The notes under the pieces were generated by a model, which worked only from the letters and a program-made list of their open reading frames with translations, had not been told where the DNA came from and ran no database searches. The position numbers and the translations under genes were made by a program. From Mesorhizobium sp. (GTDB lineage Bacteria > Pseudomonadota > Alphaproteobacteria > Rhizobiales > Rhizobiaceae), in assembly GCA_004963905.1 (NCBI GenBank), contig SUGL01000003.1, positions 220,030-284,029 on the forward strand: a DNA stretch of 64,000 nucleotides, written 5' to 3'. Every line of letters starts with the position of its first letter. The stretch's first letter is position 1. This document shows, piece by piece, positions 54,401 to 62,601 of the stretch.

Positions 54401-55983
54401 CGACGAGTTTCGTTTGCGCGGTCGATGTCGGCACCGGGAGCGCTCGCGCGGGCATTCTCGACTCTCGTGGCAATCTGCTCGGTCGCGCCGAGCAGCCGAT
54501 CGCCATGCACCAGCCCAGGCCCGATCATGCCGAGCATGATTCGGAAAATATCTGGTCGGCCGTCTGCGCCGCCGTGCGCGCCGCGCGCGAAAAGGCTGGC
54601 GTTGCCGCATCGGATATCGTCGGCATTTCCTTCGACGCCACCTGTTCGCTTGTCGTGCGCGACAGGCGGGGCGGCCAGCTGAGCGTCTCGGTCACCGGCG
54701 AGAAGCGCTGGGACACCATCGTCTGGCTCGACCATCGCGCCATCGCCGAGGCCGACGAATGCACCAGAAGCGGCCATGCCGTGCTCGACTATATCGGCGG
54801 CGTGATGTCGCCGGAAATGGAAACGCCGAAGCTGATGTGGCTGAAGCGCTACCTGCCCGGAACATGGAACGAAGCCGGCTATCTGTTCGACCTTGCCGAC
54901 TTCCTGACCTGGAAGGCGACCGGCTCGCTTGCCCGCTCGCAATGCACGCTGACAGCCAAATGGACCTATCTGGCGCATGAGGAGATCGGCTGGCGGCGCG
55001 ATTTCTTCAAGCTCGTCGGCCTTGGCGATCTCTTCGAGCACGGCAATCTTCCGGAAAAGGCGAGCCCCGTCGGCGCCGATATCGGCCCGCTGACCGCGCA
55101 AGCGGCGGCCGATCTCGGCCTGACCGGGAAGTGCCGCGTCGGCGCCGGCGTCATCGACGCCTACGCCGGCGCGCTCGGCGTTCTCGGCGGCTTTGCCGGC
55201 GACGAGACGGACATCAGCCGACACCTCGCGCTGATCGCCGGAACCTCGTCCTGCGTCATGGCGATGTCGCGGGATCCGCAGCCTTTCGCCGGCGTCTGGG
55301 GCCCCTATTACGGCGCGGCGCTGCCGAGATTGTGGCTGTCGGAAGGCGGCCAGTCGGCCACCGGCGCGCTGCTCGACCACATCATCCGCTGGCACGGCGC
55401 CGGCGGCGAGCCCGATGCGGCCATGCATGCCAGGATCGCCAGGCGCGTCGCCGAGCTGCGTGCCGTGGAAGGCGACGCGCTGGCAGCGCGGCTGCATGTG
55501 CTGCCGGATTTCCACGGCAACCGCTCGCCGCTCGCCGACCCGCATGCGGTCGGCGTCGTCAGCGGATTGACGCTCGATTCCTCCTTCGACAGCCTGTGCA
55601 AGCTCTACTGGCGCACCGCCGTCGGCATCGCGCTCGGCGTGCGCCATGTGCTGGAGGCGCTGAACGAGAACGGCTACCTGATCGACACGCTGCACGTCAC
55701 CGGCGGCCACACCAAGAACCCGCTTCTGATGGAGCTCTATGCCGACGCCACCGGCTGCACCGTCATCGAGCCATTGGCCGACGAGGCGGTGCTGCTCGGC
55801 ACCGGCATGGTGGCGGCGACGGCCGCCGGGCTTTACCCCGACCTCAACGCCGCCTGTGTCGCCATGCAGCAGGGCGGCAGAACGCGTCCCTCGAACCCGG
55901 CCGCCGGCGCCCGCTTCGACCGCGACTACCGGATCTTCCTCGAAATGCACCGCCAACGGCAGGCGCTCGATGCGATAGGGTAG
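54397..55983 (+). CDS. FGGY-family carbohydrate kinase (pentulose/ketose kinase)
   Basis: The 528-residue kinase has the FGGY N-terminal loop DVGTGSARAG, FDATCSLVV, and the C-terminal GGHTKNPLLMELYADATG (the FGGY signature region). It phosphorylates a ketose, and ribulose or xylulose are likely given mtlK and smoS nearby. The start is TTG at 54397, overlapping the HAD stop (TTGA), which gives translational coupling. I cannot choose between ribulokinase and xylulokinase by eye. Confidence 0.87.
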   Translation: MTTSFVCAVDVGTGSARAGILDSRGNLLGRAEQPIAMHQPRPDHAEHDSENIWSAVCAAVRAAREKAGVAASDIVGISFDATCSLVVRDRRGGQLSVSVTGEKRWDTIVWLDHRAIAEADECTRSGHAVLDYIGGVMSPEMETPKLMWLKRYLPGTWNEAGYLFDLADFLTWKATGSLARSQCTLTAKWTYLAHEEIGWRRDFFKLVGLGDLFEHGNLPEKASPVGADIGPLTAQAAADLGLTGKCRVGAGVIDAYAGALGVLGGFAGDETDISRHLALIAGTSSCVMAMSRDPQPFAGVWGPYYGAALPRLWLSEGGQSATGALLDHIIRWHGAGGEPDAAMHARIARRVAELRAVEGDALAARLHVLPDFHGNRSPLADPHAVGVVSGLTLDSSFDSLCKLYWRTAVGIALGVRHVLEALNENGYLIDTLHVTGGHTKNPLLMELYADATGCTVIEPLADEAVLLGTGMVAATAAGLYPDLNAACVAMQQGGRTRPSNPAAGARFDRDYRIFLEMHRQRQALDAIG

Positions 55984-56148
55984 ACATCGGCTCTTGCGCC
56001 TCCTGCTGGCTCAATAGGTCGCCGCTCCTCGTCCCTTGCCAACATGTCGCATTTCGTTCAATAGACGGCGCAAACGGCGCCATACTGCGCTGTTTACGTG
56101 CGGCTTCCGGGTGTTGTCCCGACGCGCCGCGATCTGAAAGAGCGGAAA

Positions 56149-57552
56149 ATGTCTGCGATCGAAGCCGGCGCTCGCGCGCCGGAAAATCTTTGGCGTCAGG
56201 AAATCAGGGCGACGCTGGCGCTCGCCTGGCCGATGGTGCTCACCAATCTCGGCCAGACCGCCATGACCGCGACTGATGTCATGATGATGGGCCGGCTAGG
56301 GCCCGACACGCTGGCCGCCGGCGCGCTCGGTTCCAACCTCTATTTCATGCCGTTGATCTTCGGTCTCGGCCTGATGCTGGCGACCTCGCCGATGATGGCG
56401 ACCGAGCTCGGCCGTCGCCGCCATTCCGTGCGCGACCTGCGCCGAACCGTGCGCCAGGGCCTGTGGCTTGCGGTCCTCGTCTCGATCCCGATCTGGCTGT
56501 TCCTCTGGCACGGCGAGGAAGTGCTTTTGGCCATGGGCCAGAAGCCGGATCTCGCGCATCAGGCCGGCATTTATCTGCACTGGCTGCAATGGGCGGTGCT
56601 GCCCTTCTATGGCTATATCGTGCTGCGCTCCTTCATCTCGGCGCTGGAGAGGCCGGGCTGGGCATTGATCATCGTCTTCGTGGCCGTGGCCTGCAACGCC
56701 TTCTTCAACTGGGTGTTCATGTTCGGCAATCTCGGCGTGTCGGCCATGGGCATCGCCGGATCGGGCCTCGCCACCTCGCTTTCCAGCACGCTTATGTTTG
56801 CCGGCTTGGCGGCCGTGGTGCTGCTGGAGAAGAAGTTCCGTCGCTATCGCCTGTTCGGCCGCTTCTGGCGCTCCGACTGGCCGCGCTTTCGCGGTCTGCT
56901 GAGGCTCGGCCTGCCGATCGCCGGCATCCTCGCCTTCGAGGTGACGATCTTCAATGCGGCGGCGCTGCTGATGGGCCTGATCGATGCGGATTCGCTGGCC
57001 GCGCACGCGATCGCCATCCAGATCGCCTCGATCTCCTTCATGGTGCCGCTCGGCCTCAACCAGGCGGTCACCGTGCGCGTCGGCCTGGCGCATGGCGCCG
57101 GCAATCCGGAAGGCGTCTCGCGTGCCGGCTGGACCGCCTTTGTCATCGGCGTCTCCTTCATGGCGCTGATGGGTCTGGTGATGATCCTCTGGCCGCATCT
57201 TCTGATCAGTGCCTTCATCGATCTCGCCGACCCCGCCAATGCCAGGGTGATCACGCTTGCCGTGTCGTTCCTGGTGTTCGCGGCGCTGTTCCAGATTTTC
57301 GACGGCGCGCAGGCGGTCGCCGCCGGCATGCTGCGCGGCCTGCACGACACCAAGGTGCCGATGATCTATGCCGCTATCGGCTATTGGGGCGTCGGCCTGC
57401 CGCTCGGCGTGCTGCTTGCCTTCCATTTCGGCTTCAACGGCGTCGGCATCTGGATCGGCCTGGCGTCGGGTCTGGCCGTGGTGGCGGCGCTTCTGCTCGC
57501 GCGCTGGCTGCGGCGCGACCGCATCGCCCCGGCGCTGTCGTTCAGTCATTGA
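56149..57552 (+). CDS. MATE family efflux transporter
   Basis: The 467-residue protein has twelve predicted membrane helices and the MATE pattern: an early LAWPMVLTNLGQTAMTATDVMMMGRLG and a second half with LGLPIAGILAFEVTIFNAAALLMG. It exports cationic drugs, dyes or metabolites in exchange for Na+ or H+. The start at 56149 has GAAAGAGCGG upstream; an ATG at 56098 is an alternative. It is separated from the kinase gene by 165 bases with no visible feature and converges with the amino-acid permease genes. Confidence 0.92.
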   Translation: MSAIEAGARAPENLWRQEIRATLALAWPMVLTNLGQTAMTATDVMMMGRLGPDTLAAGALGSNLYFMPLIFGLGLMLATSPMMATELGRRRHSVRDLRRTVRQGLWLAVLVSIPIWLFLWHGEEVLLAMGQKPDLAHQAGIYLHWLQWAVLPFYGYIVLRSFISALERPGWALIIVFVAVACNAFFNWVFMFGNLGVSAMGIAGSGLATSLSSTLMFAGLAAVVLLEKKFRRYRLFGRFWRSDWPRFRGLLRLGLPIAGILAFEVTIFNAAALLMGLIDADSLAAHAIAIQIASISFMVPLGLNQAVTVRVGLAHGAGNPEGVSRAGWTAFVIGVSFMALMGLVMILWPHLLISAFIDLADPANARVITLAVSFLVFAALFQIFDGAQAVAAGMLRGLHDTKVPMIYAAIGYWGVGLPLGVLLAFHFGFNGVGIWIGLASGLAVVAALLLARWLRRDRIAPALSFSH

Positions 57553-57590
57553 GAAGGACCGCTCGTCGGCCGGCGGTCCATTTCACGGGT

Positions 57591-58235
57591 TCAATGCGCC
57601 GCCGCGCGCTCGAGCCGCCGCGCATACTGCGTCAGCGGAAAGCACATGACGAAGAAGATCAGCGCCACCAGGCCATAGACGGTGAACGGCTCGAAGGTGG
57701 CGTTGTTGATGGCGTTGGAGGTCCTGACCAGTTCCTCGAAGCCGATGATCGAGGTCAGCGCCGTCGACTTGATGAGCTGCACCAGGAAGCCGACGGTCGG
57801 CGCGCGCGTGATCGCGAAGGCCTGCGGCAGGATGATGAGCCTGAGCTCCTGCAGATAGTGCAGTCCCAGGCTGGCGCCGGCGTCCCATTGGCCGCGCGGC
57901 AGCGCGTCGACGCCGCCGCGCCAAATCTCGGCGAGGTAGGCGCTGGCGAAAAAGGTCAGCCCCAGCATCGCCGCCGTCCACGGCTCGATGCGCAGCCCGA
58001 GCATCGGCAGGCCGAAGAACATCAGGAAGAGCTGCATCAGGAGCGGCGTGCCCTGGAACAGCGCGATGTAGCCCGACGCAGAACGCCGGAGCCATTTGTT
58101 CTTGGATATGCGCAGGAACAGCACGGCGAGACCGACCAGCGCGCCACCGATGAAGGCGGCGAGCGACAAGAGCACCGTCCAGCGCGTGGCGAGCAGAAGA
58201 TTGCGCAGTATGTCCCAGAAGGTGAATTCGATCAT
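57591..58235 (-). CDS. Polar amino acid-type ABC transporter permease 1
   Basis: The 214-residue HisM-type permease begins MIEFTFWDILRNLLLATRWTVLLSLAA and has the EAA loop (GQWDAGASLGLHYLQELRLIILPQAF, near 120-145) with five helices. It overlaps the next gene by four bases. The pair forms a heteromeric inner-membrane channel for amino acids or related cations. No ATP-binding protein gene lies nearby. Confidence 0.88.
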   Translation of the reverse strand: MIEFTFWDILRNLLLATRWTVLLSLAAFIGGALVGLAVLFLRISKNKWLRRSASGYIALFQGTPLLMQLFLMFFGLPMLGLRIEPWTAAMLGLTFFASAYLAEIWRGGVDALPRGQWDAGASLGLHYLQELRLIILPQAFAITRAPTVGFLVQLIKSTALTSIIGFEELVRTSNAINNATFEPFTVYGLVALIFFVMCFPLTQYARRLERAAAH

Positions 58236-58900
58236 GACACACCGGCTCCGAGCGCGCGGCGCCCGCCACTGACCAGCAGCCGGCGCAGTCCCATCGACAG
58301 GCCGAGATAGACCATGGTCACCACCAGATAGGTCTCGAAGGCGCGGAAGGTGCGCGCCTGCAGCATGTCGGCCTCGTAGGTCAGCTCGCGCACCGCGATC
58401 TGCGACACGACGGCCGATTCCAGCATCATGATGACGATCTGGCTGGTCAGCGCTGGGTAGATCACCTTGAGCGCCTGCGGCAGCACGATCTTGATGAAGA
58501 CCTGTCGGGGTCTGAGCCCGAGCGCAAGGGCTGCCTCCGTCTGCCCGCGCGGCACCGCGTCGAGACCGGCGCCGACGATCTCGATCGTATAGGCCGCCAT
58601 GTTGAGCGTCATCGCCAGCATGGCGGCCAGGATCGGGTCGAGCCTGACGCCGAGGCTGGGCAGCCCGAAGAAGATGAAGAAAAGTTGCACCAGGAACGGC
58701 GTGTTGCGCATCACCTCGACATAGGCGGCGATCGCCATCCGGAGCGGCTTCGGGCCGTTTCTCTTGCCGGCGGCGCCCAGAATGCTGAGGAAGGTTCCCG
58801 CGAGCGTCGTGACGACGATCAGAAGCACCGTCGTCGCCGCGCCGCGCGCAATCGCGCCCGCTGCACCCGCAAGCCAGCCGAAGTCGAGGCTGTAACCCAT
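58232..58900 (-). CDS. Polar amino acid-type ABC transporter permease 2
   Basis: The 222-residue permease begins MGYSLDFGWLAGAAGAIARGAATTVLLIVVTT and contains its EAA loop (GQTEAALALGLRPRQVFIKIVLPQAL, near 117-142). The family predicts five or six membrane helices. The overlap with the permease at 57591 (ATGA) shows translational coupling. Upstream lie repeats B2 and A5, then the binding-protein gene on the same strand. Confidence 0.88.
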   Translation of the reverse strand: MGYSLDFGWLAGAAGAIARGAATTVLLIVVTTLAGTFLSILGAAGKRNGPKPLRMAIAAYVEVMRNTPFLVQLFFIFFGLPSLGVRLDPILAAMLAMTLNMAAYTIEIVGAGLDAVPRGQTEAALALGLRPRQVFIKIVLPQALKVIYPALTSQIVIMMLESAVVSQIAVRELTYEADMLQARTFRAFETYLVVTMVYLGLSMGLRRLLVSGGRRALGAGVS

Positions 58901-58930
58901 CGCGATTGGTCCTGTTGGAAAGCGCCTAAA

Positions 58931-59033
58931 GCATGTCTCCCGAAAGTGGGAACCGATTTCGGGACAAAGACATGCGCAAAATCAAAAATCTAAAGCGCAT
59001 GGAGCGAATCTGAAAGATCGCGACGCGCTTTAG
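58931..59033. repeat. Bimodular palindromic repeat, family B copy 2
   Basis: Module one pairs GCATGTC-CCCGAAA (58931-58945) with TTTCGGG-GACATGC (58957-58975). Module two pairs CTAAAGCGC (58990-58998) with GCGCTTTAG (59025-59033). It is directly followed by repeat A5, nine bases later, so two repeat families are stacked between the permease and binding-protein genes. Confidence 0.75.
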
Positions 59034-59041
59034 CGCATTGA

Positions 59042-59109
59042 GCAATTCCAGGAAAAGTGTGAAGCGGTTGGGTTCGGCCGCTTCGCCGTAACTTTCCGTC
59101 CGGAATTGC
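59042..59109 (+). repeat. Hairpin repeat family A, copy 5 (expanded 68-bp form)
   Basis: Outer arms GCAATTCC and GGAATTGC are as in the consensus, but 24 extra bases sit in the loop, including GAAGCGG (59061-59067) and CCGCTTC (59077-59083), which form an extra inner hairpin. It lies downstream of the binding-protein gene. Confidence 0.8.
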
Positions 59110-59168
59110 GTGAAAACAAAGTGCGGGAGCGGTGCAGCGCGTTGTGCGGCGCTGAACCGCTCGGAAGA

Positions 59169-59969
59169 TCAGTCCTTGAGGTTGTCGGGATTGAGCGGTG
59201 TCTTCAGCCAGGCCTTCGAGCTCTCGTCCAGCTTGCCGTCGGCCAGCATCTTGGCGACCGCATCGTTCACCGCCTTCTTCAGCCGGTCCTCGTTCTTGTT
59301 GAGACCGATATGCGAGGGCGAGGTGAGCAGCTGGAACTTCTGCTCGGGCTTGAGCGCCTCCTGGCGTGCCAGCACCTGGGCGCCGACATCGTTGCCGACC
59401 ACCATCAGCTGGGTCTGGCCGGAGATGAAGGCCTGGATGACGGAATTGTAGTTGTCGAAGCGGCGGATGTCGGCCGAGGCGGGCGCCGCCTGGGTGAGCG
59501 AGGTGTCCTCCAGCGTGCCGCGATTGACGGCGATCGACTTGTCGCCGAGGTCGTCCTTGCCTTTGACGGCAAGGGCTGCCGGGCCGATGACGGCGATGTA
59601 GTAGGGCGCATAAGCGGCGGCGAAGTCGATCACCTGCTCGCGTTCCTTCGAATAGCCGACGCTCATCAGGATATCGACGCGCTTGTCCGTGAGATAAGGG
59701 ATGCGGTTCTGGCCGGTGACGCTGACGAGGTTCAGCTTCACCTTCAAGGCGTCGGCGATCGCCTGCGCGACGTCGATGTCGTAGCCCTTGATGCTCATGT
59801 CGGCGCTGGCCGACGAGAAGGGCGGGAAGTCCGAGAAGATGCCGACGTTGATGGCGCCGGCCTTGGTGATGTCGTCGATGGCGTCGGCCTTGGCCTGCGT
59901 GGCGAGGCCGGCGGCGCCGAGCATCAGAGCTGCGGCGATGGCGGATTTCAGTGCATTTCGAAGAGTCAT
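59169..59969 (-). CDS. Polar amino acid-type ABC transporter substrate-binding protein
   Basis: The 266-residue binding protein has a Sec signal (ALKSAIAAALMLGAAGLATQAKA) and the SBP_bac_3 fold with GIFSDFPPFSSASADMSIKGYDIDVAQAIADAL near residues 45-77, the family signature (position only). It binds an amino acid or cation in the periplasm. The gene precedes the two permeases, with repeats B2 and A5 in between, and A6 lies just upstream. The neighbouring agmatinase suggests a guanidino or amidino ligand, which is an inference. Confidence 0.88.
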   Translation of the reverse strand: MTLRNALKSAIAAALMLGAAGLATQAKADAIDDITKAGAINVGIFSDFPPFSSASADMSIKGYDIDVAQAIADALKVKLNLVSVTGQNRIPYLTDKRVDILMSVGYSKEREQVIDFAAAYAPYYIAVIGPAALAVKGKDDLGDKSIAVNRGTLEDTSLTQAAPASADIRRFDNYNSVIQAFISGQTQLMVVGNDVGAQVLARQEALKPEQKFQLLTSPSHIGLNKNEDRLKKAVNDAVAKMLADGKLDESSKAWLKTPLNPDNLKD

Positions 59970-60042
59970 CGTAGTTCCCCTGCTGGAAGCTTGTTTGTTG
60001 AAACCGGCCGCCGGCTCCAGCGCGACGGCCGCATGGGTTAGA

Positions 60043-60110
60043 GCAATTCCAGGAAAAGTGAGACGCGGTTTGGGCTTGGCGACTTCGTCATAGCTTCCGT
60101 CCGGAATTGC
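60043..60110 (+). repeat. Hairpin repeat family A, copy 6 (expanded 68-bp form)
   Basis: The same outer arms and the same 24-base expansion as copy 5, but the extra loop sequence differs. It lies in the 157-base gap between the binding-protein gene and the agmatinase gene. Confidence 0.8.
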
Positions 60111-60126
60111 GTGAAAATAAGGGGCG

Positions 60127-61182
60127 TCAGCCCTTCTTGATCGCCGGACTGAACACCATCAGGCTCAGAATCTCGAACAGCACCTGGGCGCCGACATGCG
60201 CCGTGTTGGTGGTCGCGTCATACTGCGGCGCCACCTCGACGACATCGCCGCCGACGATGTTGAGGCCCTTCAGGCCGCGCAGCAGTTCGAGCACCTCGCG
60301 CGTCGTCAGTCCGCCGACTTCCGGCGTGCCGGTGCCCGGCGCGAAGGCCGGATCGATGCTGTCGACATCGAAGGAGATGTAGGTCGGGCCGTCGCCGACG
60401 ATTTTCCGCGCCTTCTCGATGATGGCGGGGATGCCGAGGCCGGTCACCTCCTCGGCATGCACCACCGTCATGCCGGATTCGTAGGTGAACTCCCACAGAT
60501 ATTCAGCCGAACCGCGAATGCCGATCTGGATCGTGCGGGTGGGATCGAGCACGCCGTCCAGCACCGCATTGCGGAACGGTCCGCCGTGGTGGAATTTGGT
60601 CATGTCGAACAGCCCGCTGGTATCGCAGTGGGCGTCGATATGGATCATGCCCACCGGGGCCTTTTTGCCGATCGCCTTCAGGATTGGATGGCTGATCGAG
60701 TGATCGCCGCCGACCGAGAGCGGCAGCACGCCGGCGTCGACGATCTGGTTCGTGCGCTTTTCGATGTCCTCGTGGCTGATTTCCAGCCGGTAGCGGCTGC
60801 GGAACGGCGTGTCGCCGATATCGGCGACGCGAAGCTCGTGCGTCGGCGCGCATTCCAGCACGTGGTTATAGGGGCCGATGCGCTCGATGGCGCGCAGCGC
60901 GCGTGGCCCGAAGCGCGAGCCCGGCCGGTTGGTGACGCCGAGGTCCATCGGCACGCCGATCATCGCTACCTGCAAATCGCCGAAATCCGGGTTCTCGGCA
61001 GCCACCTGGCGATAGGGCGCGGCGAGGAAGGTCGGAATGCCGGAATAAGGGGCGAGGCGCGTGCCGCTCTTCGAAAAGATCTTGTCGGCGACCTTGCGGA
61101 ATTTCGGATCGAACATCTCGCCGCCATGGCTTTCGCCATACTTGCGGCGCAACGCTTCGAGCTTGCCGCGATCGTAACCCAT
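60127..61182 (-). CDS. Agmatinase-family ureohydrolase
   Basis: The 351-residue enzyme has the dimanganese ureohydrolase ligands: GGDHSISHP, IDAHCDT and FDVDSIDPAFAPGTGTPE, with the expected Asp/His set. The family hydrolyses agmatine, guanidinobutyrate or related compounds to an amine and urea. Substrate cannot be read from these motifs alone. The start at 61182 has GAGGAGG; the opening to 61332 is rejected. The divergent LysR and the upstream SBP and permease genes look like an uptake-and-cleavage module. The urea would feed the urease operon in this window. Confidence 0.88.
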   Translation of the reverse strand: MGYDRGKLEALRRKYGESHGGEMFDPKFRKVADKIFSKSGTRLAPYSGIPTFLAAPYRQVAAENPDFGDLQVAMIGVPMDLGVTNRPGSRFGPRALRAIERIGPYNHVLECAPTHELRVADIGDTPFRSRYRLEISHEDIEKRTNQIVDAGVLPLSVGGDHSISHPILKAIGKKAPVGMIHIDAHCDTSGLFDMTKFHHGGPFRNAVLDGVLDPTRTIQIGIRGSAEYLWEFTYESGMTVVHAEEVTGLGIPAIIEKARKIVGDGPTYISFDVDSIDPAFAPGTGTPEVGGLTTREVLELLRGLKGLNIVGGDVVEVAPQYDATTNTAHVGAQVLFEILSLMVFSPAIKKG

Positions 61183-61364
61183 GTCCGGTCCTCCTCTGTG
61201 ACTGCTTGCGTTGCGGCCTGCACGGACGATAGCCAAGCCGGCCGGCGTGCGGCTGGATCGTTGCCCGCTGGCTGCCCCGCGGATTCGATGTCTCTTGAAG
61301 CTGTTCCGGACAAAAGTGTCGGGCAGCCGCATTGAAAAATCAATTGATATTGTTAGGGCCTTTG

Positions 61365-61383
61365 CTGTGAGAAAATCTCACAG
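61365..61383. promoter_or_regulatory. Perfect palindrome upstream of the LysR gene, candidate operator
   Basis: CTGTGAGA-AAA-TCTCACAG is an 8-bp perfect dyad that ends 14 bases before the LysR start, in the 215-base divergent gap with the agmatinase gene. It is the best symmetric candidate for a LysR or other regulator site here. Confidence 0.55.
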
Positions 61384-61397
61384 AGTAGGAGGCCTCC

Positions 61398-62372
61398 ATG
61401 GCCAAGCGCCTGCCGCCGTTGAATCCGCTCCGCGCCTTCGAGGCCGCGGCGCGGCACGCCTCGCTGACCAAGGCGGCGAGCGAGCTCAATGTCACCCACG
61501 GCGCCGTCAGCCATCAGATCAAGGCACTCGAGCAGTCGCTTGGCGTGAAGCTCTTCGAGCGCACCGGCCAGAGGGTCAAGCTGACGCCGCACGGCGCCGA
61601 GTTCTTGCCGGCGGTTTCGGCCGCCTTCGAGGGCATTGCCGCCGCCACACAGCGCATGACGCGGCCGGCGAGCGCCGGTGCGCTCTCGGTATCCTGCGTG
61701 CCGGCGCTGTTGCTTTTGTGGATGACGCCGCGGCTCGGCTCCTTCACCGCGCAATATCCCGACATCCAGCTCACCCTGATCCCGTCCAACGACGTCCGCG
61801 ATATCCGCGCTCCCGAGATCGATGTCTGCGTGCACTATGGCGACGGCGGCTGGACCGACTGCTGGATGCGCAAATGGTCAGGCCTCGAGCTGTTTCCGGT
61901 GGTCAGCCCGACGCTGATCAATAACCGTCCGATCCGCAGCGTGCGCGACCTTGCCGACCACGTCTTCCTGCATGGCGACGACGGCCGCGAATGGCACACC
62001 TGGCTCGCCGCCGCCGACGCGCTCGACCTGGAGCGCGGCCGCCGCCATCACCTCGGCGACGCGCGCATGGCGACCGAAGCCGCCGTCCACGGCCACGGCG
62101 TGGCGCTCGGCGATTCCGTGACGGCGCGCGCCTTGCTGGCCAGGGGCATGCTCGTCGCGCCTTTCACCCTGTCGGTGCCGGCGGTCGATGATTTCTATGT
62201 CGTCTGCCGCAACGAGATGCGCTCGGCGCCGATCGTCCAGCTTTTCATCGACTGGCTGTTTGCCGAGAAGGAGCGGGACGAGGGCCGCGCCGATGCGCCG
62301 GTGGCAGGCCGCGTCAGCAGTCGCAGGAAACGTCCTTCGCTGAAGGTTATCGGCGCCAGGACGACATCTTGA
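61398..62372 (+). CDS. LysR-type regulator divergent from the agmatinase gene
   Basis: The 324-residue LysR (GcvA-like) regulator has its helix-turn-helix core near 15-60 (FEAAARHASLTKAASELNVTH, position only) and a C-terminal effector domain, with an unusual Arg/Ala-rich tail from about 295. LysR regulators often control the divergently transcribed operon, so the agmatinase gene is the likely target. The start has TAGGAGG. It resembles the LysR at 46007 but is clearly a separate gene. Confidence 0.86.
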   Translation: MAKRLPPLNPLRAFEAAARHASLTKAASELNVTHGAVSHQIKALEQSLGVKLFERTGQRVKLTPHGAEFLPAVSAAFEGIAAATQRMTRPASAGALSVSCVPALLLLWMTPRLGSFTAQYPDIQLTLIPSNDVRDIRAPEIDVCVHYGDGGWTDCWMRKWSGLELFPVVSPTLINNRPIRSVRDLADHVFLHGDDGREWHTWLAAADALDLERGRRHHLGDARMATEAAVHGHGVALGDSVTARALLARGMLVAPFTLSVPAVDDFYVVCRNEMRSAPIVQLFIDWLFAEKERDEGRADAPVAGRVSSRRKRPSLKVIGARTTS

Positions 62373-62458
62373 ACGCTGGACTTGCATTGCTGCTTTTTGT
62401 CGGGCCAGCCGGCAAAGCGGGCAGAACTTTCGGAAATTCGATGCTAAGAGGCTTCGGA

Positions 62459-62502
62459 GCAATTCCAGGAAAAGTGCGCAGCGGTTTTCCGTCCGGAATT
62501 GC
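62459..62502 (+). repeat. Hairpin repeat family A, copy 7
   Basis: A 44-bp copy with GCAATTCC/GGAATTGC arms in the leader region of pncB. It is 17 bases upstream of copy 8, in the same orientation. Confidence 0.85.
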
Positions 62503-62519
62503 GTGAACGGCAAGAGTGA

Positions 62520-62563
62520 GCAATTCCAGGAAAAGTGCGCAGCGGTTTTCCGTCCGGGATTGC
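62520..62563 (+). repeat. Hairpin repeat family A, copy 8
   Basis: A 44-bp copy with the right arm GGGATTGC, which still pairs through one G-T wobble. With copy 7 it forms a tandem 38 bases before the pncB start. Confidence 0.85.
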
Positions 62564-62601
62564 TCGACAACAAGGCAAAGCCTCAGCAGTGAAGGCAGGA
62601 C

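Noticed and set aside
54058-55956. 632-residue minus-strand frame opposite the FGGY kinase
   Set aside because: Shadow frame; the plus strand has complete kinase motifs and overlaps correctly with the HAD gene.
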